Shown one piece after another: positions 6,834 through 11,104 of a stretch of 11,104 nt of DNA. Position numbers and translations under genes: made by a program. How positions within the stretch are numbered: the first letter of the stretch is position 1; the number at the start of each line of letters is the position of its first letter. The stretch is taken from NCBI GenBank assembly GCA_937975525.1, contig CALJUJ010000069.1, positions 1 through 11,104 of the forward strand, written 5' to 3'. This stretch comes from an uncultured bacterium (GTDB taxonomy: Bacteria; Desulfobacterota; Binatia; HRBIN30). The notes beneath the pieces are model-generated. The model had not been told where the DNA came from, made no database searches, and was given only the letters and a program-made list of their open reading frames with translations.

Positions 6834-7652
6834 ATGACCCGTGACGAGATCGCCTTCCTTCTGGCCAAGCTCGGCATCGATGGGCGCCAGATCGTCGTCC
6901 ACAGCTCGCTTGCTGGTATCGGCGACGTGGAGGGCGGAGCCGATGCGGTGTGTGCGGCGCTGATGGACGCCGTCGGCGAGGCGGGCGCGATCATCATGCC
7001 GGCCTTCACGGCCGACCAAACACTCCCGGCAGAAGGCGGTCGCGCCATCGCGTCTTTTCACCCGGAGCTGTCCGTCGATGCGACAGTCGGCGCCATCGCC
7101 GAGAGCTTCCGGCGCCTGCCGACGGTGCTCCGCAGCAATCATCCGACCCATTCCTTCTGCGCCTGGGGACATCATGGGCGCGGCGTGCTTTCCACGCAGC
7201 GCGACAACAACGTCCTCGGCCCGCTCAAGAAGCTCAACGTCGCGCAAGGCGACGTGCTCCTGCTCGGAGTGTCGCTGCGGGCTGCGACCGCGTTGCACCT
7301 CGCCGAGGAGCAACTCGGCGTAGCCTACCTGCGACGGCGAACCGCAGTTCGCATCAACGCTGCCGGGTACGACGAGCGCGTCGTTCTGGAGAACGTTCCC
7401 GGCTGCAGCATTGCGTTCGATCGGCTCGAAGCGAGACTCGACCCGGCCAAGGTCCGGCAGGTCGAGCTGCCCGCCGGCCATGCACGGCGCATCCCGATTC
7501 GCTACCTCGTGACCCTCGCCGCCACGGCATTGCGGGAAGATCCGGCCGCATTCGTGTGCGATCGGCCGCACTGTGCCGATTGCGAGGAGCGGCGCGCCGC
7601 CCTGCGCCTGGCCACGCTCGACGATCGTACCGGGAGGAGCTCGTCACCCTAG
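6834..7652 (+). CDS. AAC(3)-family (aminoglycoside 3-N-acetyltransferase-like) protein
   Basis: 272 residues, the usual AAC(3)/YokD size. The family acetylates an amino group using acetyl-CoA; only some members act on aminoglycosides, so resistance is not implied. Features: N-terminal MTRDEIAFLLAKLGI and IVVHSSLAGIG (19-30), with Gly-rich DVEGGADAVCAALM; strand IIMPAF (53-58); the family signature RSNHPTHSFCAWG (100-112) with its conserved His103-Pro104; LLLGVSLRAATALHLAEEQ (142-160) with the conserved His155 and Glu158/159. The C-terminus carries a compact Cys/His cluster, CDRPHCADC (242-250). ATG 6834 is chosen because it matches the usual family N-terminus; GTG 6828 is in frame two codons earlier, and neither has a clear ribosome binding site. 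Divergent from the kinase gene and convergent with recR (15-nt gap). The natural substrate is unknown. Confidence 0.88.
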   Translation: MTRDEIAFLLAKLGIDGRQIVVHSSLAGIGDVEGGADAVCAALMDAVGEAGAIIMPAFTADQTLPAEGGRAIASFHPELSVDATVGAIAESFRRLPTVLRSNHPTHSFCAWGHHGRGVLSTQRDNNVLGPLKKLNVAQGDVLLLGVSLRAATALHLAEEQLGVAYLRRRTAVRINAAGYDERVVLENVPGCSIAFDRLEARLDPAKVRQVELPAGHARRIPIRYLVTLAATALREDPAAFVCDRPHCADCEERRAALRLATLDDRTGRSSSP

Positions 7653-7667
7653 GCGGGAGGTCCCACC

Positions 7668-8267
7668 TCAAAGATCGCGGCGGCCGTCGAGCGCCCGGCC
7701 GAGTGTGACGCTGTCGGCGTACTCGACGTCCGAACCGACGGCGAGACCGTGGGCGATGCGCGTCACCCGGGCGCCGAGGGGCTTGATGAGGCGGGCGAGG
7801 TAGAGCGCCGTCGCCTCTCCTTCGACCGTGGGATTGGTGGCGACCACGACTTCGTCGATGCTGCCGTCCGCCAGGCGGCCGAGCAGCTCCTTGATGCGAA
7901 GTTGGTCGGGGCCTACGCCGTCGAGGGGGGCGAGGCAGCCGTGTAGCACGTGGTAGTGGCCGCGGAAGCCACCCGAGCGCTCGAGGGCGACGAGATCGGC
8001 CGGCCGTTCGACGACGCAGATGGCGCGACGATCGCGTTGCGGATCGCGGCAGAGGTCGCAAGGGTCTTCGGCAGCGAGTCCGAGGCACTGCGAGCAAAGG
8101 CGCGTTTCCGCGGGCATGCGCCGGAGCGCGTCGGCGAGATCGTCGACTTCGTTGCGGTCGGCTTGCAGGAGGTGGTAGGCGAGCCGCGTCGCGGTCTTTT
8201 CCCCGACGCCGGGCAGGCGCATCAGCGCTCGTACCAAGCGATCGAACGCCGGTGGGAGAAGTGCCAT
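7668..8267 (-). CDS. recR: Recombination mediator RecR
   Basis: 199 residues, full length for the family. Cytoplasmic RecFOR-pathway protein that with RecO (and RecF) helps load RecA onto SSB-coated single-stranded DNA at gaps. Visible parts in order: N-terminal helix-hairpin-helix MRLPGVGEKTATRLAYHLL (16-34); four-Cys zinc finger Cys58, Cys61, Cys70, Cys73 (CSQC ... CDLC); Toprim domain with ICVVERPAD (Glu87), LHGCLAPLDGVGPDQL (108-123), ATNPTVEGEATA (143-154); and the C-terminal Walker-B-like segment IAHGLAVGSDVEYAD. The last of these has Ala where Pro is common (GLPVGSD). It starts 15 nt after ybaB with no evident Shine-Dalgarno, consistent with translation coupled to the upstream genes. 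Last gene of the dnaX-ybaB-recR unit. Confidence 0.98.
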   Translation of the reverse strand: MALLPPAFDRLVRALMRLPGVGEKTATRLAYHLLQADRNEVDDLADALRRMPAETRLCSQCLGLAAEDPCDLCRDPQRDRRAICVVERPADLVALERSGGFRGHYHVLHGCLAPLDGVGPDQLRIKELLGRLADGSIDEVVVATNPTVEGEATALYLARLIKPLGARVTRIAHGLAVGSDVEYADSVTLGRALDGRRDL

Positions 8268-8282
8268 GGCCGGCGGATTGGG

Positions 8283-8612
8283 TCAGCCGAGGTCGAAGCC
8301 CGGCAGGTTGAGCCCGCCGGTGAGCTTCTTCATCTCCTGCGCCACGAGCGTCTGCGCGTTGCGTACGCCCTGGTTGACCGCGGCGACGATCAAGTCTTGC
8401 AGCATCTCTTTGTCGTCGGCGGCAAGCGCCGCCGGATCGATCTCGACGGACACGACTTCGAGGCGACCGTTGACGATCACGCGAACCATCCCTCCGCCTG
8501 CGCTGCCCTCGACCGTGCGTTCTGCGGCCTGTCGCTGCAGCTCGCTCATCTGCTCCTGCAGCTGCTGGGCTTGCTTGAGCACGTCACCGAGCTTGTTCAA
8601 ACCGTCGCTCAT
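8283..8612 (-). CDS. ybaB: YbaB/EbfC family nucleoid-associated protein
   Basis: 109 residues, typical for the family. Small dimeric DNA-binding protein that associates with the nucleoid; its exact cellular role remains loosely defined. An N-terminal helix rich in Gln, Lys and Glu (LNKLGDVLKQAQQLQEQM, residues 5-22) is predicted to be coiled-coil. The conserved core follows: VEGSAGGGMVRVIVNGRLE (34-52), VSVEIDPAAL, and the C-terminal helix DLIVAAVNQGVRNAQTLV, ending MKKLTGGLNLPGF. Start ATG 8612 overlaps the dnaX stop by 4 nt (ATGA), and a ribosome binding site AAAGGA (8618-8623) sits 5 nt upstream inside the dnaX end. This gene is nearly always found between dnaX and recR, which supports the call. 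Confidence 0.97.
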   Translation of the reverse strand: MSDGLNKLGDVLKQAQQLQEQMSELQRQAAERTVEGSAGGGMVRVIVNGRLEVVSVEIDPAALAADDKEMLQDLIVAAVNQGVRNAQTLVAQEMKKLTGGLNLPGFDLG

Positions 8613-10231
8613 CGGGTTCCTTTCTGTGGCCGCCGTCGCTGGCGGACGTCGTGTAGCTGGCCGCCGAACACGTCGATGGCCGCCTGGACGATGGGATTGC
8701 CGAGGGCCCGCTCGTGGAGCTCGGCGGCGGTCGGCTTCTGCGGGCCGTCGTCCGCTGGCGGCGTACCGCTGGCGACGCTGACGCGCACCGGGGATCCGAA
8801 GTAGCTGGCCGCGAGGCGCTCCAGGGTTTCGACCTGTGCGGGCTGCGAGAGGAAGTCGAAGAAGTAGCCTTCGGGGGCCTGCAGCGTGATTTGATCCGCG
8901 CCGAAGGCGAGCGCCGTCGCCGCATCGAGGTAGGGCTGCAAGGTCAGTTGCTCGCTGCCGACGAACTCGACGAAGCCACTCCACGACTTGGGCGCGGCCG
9001 GGTTCGCGCGCGGCGCCTTGCTGGCGGACGTCGGGCGTGCACGCGCGTGGCTCGCGCCTCGCGTTCCCGTGCCGCCTCCGCCCGGCGGGGTACCGTCCGA
9101 GAGCGCGTCGATGCGCCGCAGCAGCTCGTCGCCCGAGAGCACCGGCTCCAGCGTCGCCAGCTTGATCACCGCCATGTCGAGCACGAGCTTCGGGTAGGGA
9201 ACCCGGGCGACCTCGCCCTCGGTTGCGACCAGGAGGCGAAAGGCGCGGTCGAGGTCGGCGTGCTCGACCGCCGCGGCGTGCTCGGCGAGCAACTCGCGCT
9301 CCTCGGAAGGGAGGTCGGCGAGCAGCTCGGAGTCCGGGAGGAGCTTCGCGACCGACAGGTTGCGGAAATACTCGAGCAGGTCGCGGGTGAGGCGGCGCAG
9401 GTCGTAGCCGTAGTCGTAGAGCTGGCCGAGGACCTCCAGGGCGCGCTGCGGCTCGCGGCGGGCGAGGGCGCCTGCCAACTCGAACAGGCGCTCGCGGTCG
9501 GCGAGGCCGAGCGCCGCAGCGACGTCGGCGTCGGCGACGTCGCTGCCGGCGAAGGCGATGACCTGATCGAACAGCGACTGGGCGTCGCGCATGCTGCCCT
9601 CGCCCTCGCGGGCGATCAGGAACAGCGCCCGCTCGCTGACTTCGATGCCGTCGGCGGCGGCGATCTTCTGCAGCCGCTCGACGATCTGGCGGTAGGCGAT
9701 CCGCTTGAAATCGTAGCGCTGGCAGCGCGAGTGGATGGTGTGGGGAACCTTGTGGGGGTCGGTGGTGGCGAAGATGAACTTGACGTGGGCGGGCGGCTCT
9801 TCGAGGGTTTTGAGCAGCGCATTGAAGGCGCTCGTCGAGAGCATGTGCACCTCGTCGATGATGTAGATCTTCAGGCGGCTCGAGGCCGGACGGTAGCGGA
9901 CGTTTTCGATGATCTCGCGAACGTCGTCGACACCGGTATTCGAGGCGCCGTCGATTTCGAGGACGTCGACGGCCGAGCCTGCGGTGATTTCCGTGCAATT
10001 CTTGCAGGTGTTGCACGGCGTCGGGGTGGGGCCTTCCTCGCAATTGAGGGCCTTGGCGAGGACGCGCGCGGCGGTCGTCTTGCCGACGCCCCGGACTCCG
10101 GTGAACAGGAAGGCGTGGGCGACGCGGTCGGCGCGGATCGCGTTCTGCAGGGTGGTGGCGATGTGTTCCTGGCCGACGATCTCCTCGAACGTCTGCGGTC
10201 GCCATTTGCGCGCGAGGACGAGGTAGCTCAT
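8609..10231 (-). CDS. dnaX: DNA polymerase III subunit tau (DnaX)
   Basis: 540 residues. ATPase of the clamp loader that places the sliding clamp on DNA and holds the polymerase cores together. Start MSYLVLARKWRPQTFEEIVG is the standard N-terminus; the frame is open upstream but runs into the SRP RNA gene. AAA+ module 1-240: Walker A GVRGVGKTT (45-53), four-Cys zinc site Cys64, Cys73, Cys76, Cys79, Walker B IIDEVHML, LLKTLEEPP, and the SRC arginine finger (Arg169). Collar domain III to about residue 365. Then a low-complexity Gly/Ala/Pro linker (380-415) and a C-terminal tau-type domain (about 417-525). I see no A-rich slippery heptamer of the Escherichia coli kind, so there is no sign of a frameshifted gamma product. 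The Shine-Dalgarno is weak (AAGG about 14 nt upstream). Overlaps ybaB by 4 nt and starts about 37 nt after the SRP RNA. Confidence 0.97.
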   Translation of the reverse strand: MSYLVLARKWRPQTFEEIVGQEHIATTLQNAIRADRVAHAFLFTGVRGVGKTTAARVLAKALNCEEGPTPTPCNTCKNCTEITAGSAVDVLEIDGASNTGVDDVREIIENVRYRPASSRLKIYIIDEVHMLSTSAFNALLKTLEEPPAHVKFIFATTDPHKVPHTIHSRCQRYDFKRIAYRQIVERLQKIAAADGIEVSERALFLIAREGEGSMRDAQSLFDQVIAFAGSDVADADVAAALGLADRERLFELAGALARREPQRALEVLGQLYDYGYDLRRLTRDLLEYFRNLSVAKLLPDSELLADLPSEERELLAEHAAAVEHADLDRAFRLLVATEGEVARVPYPKLVLDMAVIKLATLEPVLSGDELLRRIDALSDGTPPGGGGTGTRGASHARARPTSASKAPRANPAAPKSWSGFVEFVGSEQLTLQPYLDAATALAFGADQITLQAPEGYFFDFLSQPAQVETLERLAASYFGSPVRVSVASGTPPADDGPQKPTAAELHERALGNPIVQAAIDVFGGQLHDVRQRRRPQKGTR

Positions 10232-10269
10232 CGAATGCGAATCTGCCTTGGGTGCTCCGAGGTGCGAGT

Positions 10270-10391
<122 letters not shown>

Positions 10392-10460
10392 ACCCGCCAC
10401 GGGTGAGTGTGGCACGATGAATGCGCCGCGTCCAGGGAGTTGGGCCCCCGGCGGCGAGAG

Positions 10461-10547
10461 CGGAGAGGGTGGGATTCGAACCCACGGTGCCCGTGAAGGC
10501 ACACACGCGTTCCAGGCGTGCACGATCGTCCACTCCGTCACCTCTCC
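10461..10547 (-). tRNA. tRNA-Ser (anticodon GGA, reads UCC/UCU)
   Basis: Complete class II cloverleaf of 87 nt on the minus strand. Acceptor stem GGAGAGG / CCTCTCC; D arm ACG-CGT with loop GAGTGGACGAT; anticodon stem CACGC / GCGTG (5 perfect pairs) with loop CTGGAAC and anticodon GGA at 10513-10511; long variable arm with stem GTGCC / GGCAC; T arm GTGGG-TTCGAAT-CCCAC; discriminator G. The long variable arm plus the anticodon make it serine. The CCA end is not encoded (CTC follows). It lies 69 nt upstream of the SRP RNA on the same strand and probably shares its transcript. Confidence 0.97.
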
Positions 10548-10556
10548 TCGGTGATT

Positions 10557-10585
10557 CCAATACTTTTTCGACTCTCCCGTGTCCA
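10557..10585 (-). promoter_or_regulatory. Candidate sigma-70 promoter of the tRNA-Ser / SRP RNA / dnaX unit
   Basis: Minus strand: TGGACA (10585-10580, five of six matches to TTGACA), a 17-bp spacer with an AT-rich A5 run, then TATTGG (10562-10557, three of six matches to TATAAT). Transcription would start within a few bases of the tRNA 5' end at 10547, a common arrangement for tRNA genes. The -10 match is poor, so this is tentative. Confidence 0.35.
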
Positions 10586-10791
10586 ACGAATCCCTCCCCA
10601 CGGCCCATCCCGAGACCTGGGAGGGGAAGGCGGGCTCTCATCAAGGCTGGACCAACTTCGGAGGGCAGGTCACGGGGCGCGCCACTCCCTCCTAGCATCC
10701 CTGCGCCCTTCACACTTCGGCGCTGCGATGCGGTTGGCTGGAGCCTGGATCCCGCCCCGAACGGTACGGTGGTGCAGCTCAGTTGCCGAGG

Positions 10792-11104
10792 TCAGCTGGG
10801 TTTCTCGATACCCAGCTTCTTGATCCGCGATGCGAGGGTCGTCGGCTTGATGCCCAGGAGCTCTGCGGCGCCTCCTGGTCCGTAAACGCGCCAGTCGGTC
10901 CGTTCGAGCGCGGCGAGAACGTTGGCGCGCTCGCGGCGGCGCATCTCGGCTTCGGGGACGATGTCGCTGGCGAGCGGGGCAGGCCGGCTCGCATCGTCGC
11001 CTGCGAGCGCCTGCGCGTGAGGCAGATCGAAGCGCAACGTGCCACAGCGCGCCATGATCACCGAGCGCTCGATGACGTTTTGGAGCTCGCGGATGTTGCC
11101 CGGC
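10792..11104 (-). CDS. Sigma-54-dependent activator (FhlA-like type), C-terminal end only
   Basis: Last 103 residues of an enhancer-binding protein that continues beyond the right edge. The frame enters as PGNIRELQNVIERSVIMARC, the conserved end of the AAA+ domain (the sensor II region), so the ATG/GTG codons near 11061 are internal, not starts. After a variable linker comes the FIS-type DNA-binding domain: RERANVLAALERTDW, then YGPGGAAELLGIKPTTLASR, ending IKKLGIEKPS. The GPGGAAELLGIKPTTLASRI wording is typical of FhlA-like activators that carry GAF or PAS sensor domains at the N-terminus, but that part lies outside the window. It is followed on the same strand by tRNA-Ser 244 nt downstream and is not obviously in the same operon. 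Confidence 0.9.
   Translation of the reverse strand, partial: PGNIRELQNVIERSVIMARCGTLRFDLPHAQALAGDDASRPAPLASDIVPEAEMRRRERANVLAALERTDWRVYGPGGAAELLGIKPTTLASRIKKLGIEKPS
10794..10817. repeat. 8-bp inverted repeat across the 3' end of the rightmost gene
   Basis: AGCTGGGT (10794-10801) and ACCCAGCT (10810-10817) with an 8-nt loop, covering the last codons and stop of the minus-strand activator gene. It could be a terminator-like hairpin, but no T-run follows on the minus strand, and it may be a coincidence of coding sequence. No better terminator for that gene is seen in the 244 nt down to the tRNA; a 7-bp repeat CCCTCCC (10592-10598) / GGGAGGG (10619-10625) is present without a T-tract. Confidence 0.35.

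Noticed and set aside
7657..7669. Small hairpin GAGGT-CCC-ACCTC between the converging AAC(3)-like gene and recR as a bidirectional terminator
   Set aside because: It has only a 5-bp stem with a 3-nt loop, overlaps the recR stop and has no T-tract in either direction.
8613..10205. Large N-terminal extension of YbaB
   Set aside because: This is the off-frame shadow of dnaX; the family N-terminus and a ribosome binding site fix the start at 8612.
10421..10885. Plus-strand open frame of 154 codons across the tRNA and the rightmost gene's end
   Set aside because: It runs antisense through tRNA-Ser and the activator's C-terminus, is Pro/Arg/Ser-rich and has no family resemblance.

Overview
The window is GC-rich (about two thirds G+C by eye), densely coded and clearly bacterial. 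An OmpA-family outer-membrane protein points to a Gram-negative. Three NtrC-type sigma-54 activators in 11 kb, together with the gene order tRNA-Ser / SRP RNA / dnaX / ybaB / recR, fit a delta-proteobacterium-like lineage (Myxococcota, Desulfobacterota, Binatota or similar). That placement is inference from gene content and composition, not a phylogeny. I see no insertion sequence, phage gene, CRISPR array or plasmid function. It reads as an ordinary chromosomal segment.

Layout. (1) 1-1022, plus strand: 3' part of a sigma-54 activator, closed by a GC-rich hairpin. (2) 1023-1556: a 534-nt stretch without a convincing gene, ending in a strong ribosome binding site. (3) 1557-2606, plus: OmpA-family protein, followed by a textbook rho-independent terminator. 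(4) 2752-4103, plus: a MATE-family transporter whose last 40 or so residues are in another frame, as if one G is missing near 3983-3991. (5) 5465-4110 and 6448-5462, minus: a sigma-54 response regulator and its membrane histidine kinase, overlapping by ATGA and converging on the transporter. (6) 6449-6833: 385 nt without a gene between divergent genes. (7) 6834-7652, plus: an AAC(3)-family acetyltransferase-like protein. (8) 10547-7668, minus: tRNA-Ser(GGA), SRP 4.5S RNA, dnaX, ybaB and recR, apparently one transcription unit. (9) 10792 to the right edge, minus: C-terminal end of a third sigma-54 activator, of FhlA-like type.

How they work together. The dnaX-ybaB-recR block is replication and repair housekeeping: the clamp-loader subunit, a nucleoid-associated protein and the RecFOR-pathway protein. 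It lies behind two RNA genes in the same order as the Bacillus subtilis tRNA-Ser/scr/dnaX/yaaK/recR locus. The kinase/regulator pair is a self-contained two-component system with no obvious periplasmic sensor, and its target is not evident. The OmpA protein probably tethers the outer membrane to peptidoglycan. No multi-gene novel system is visible. The items most worth checking are the transporter frameshift, the long perfect terminal helix of the SRP RNA, the unexplained leader before ompA, and the Cys/His cluster at the end of the AAC(3)-like protein.
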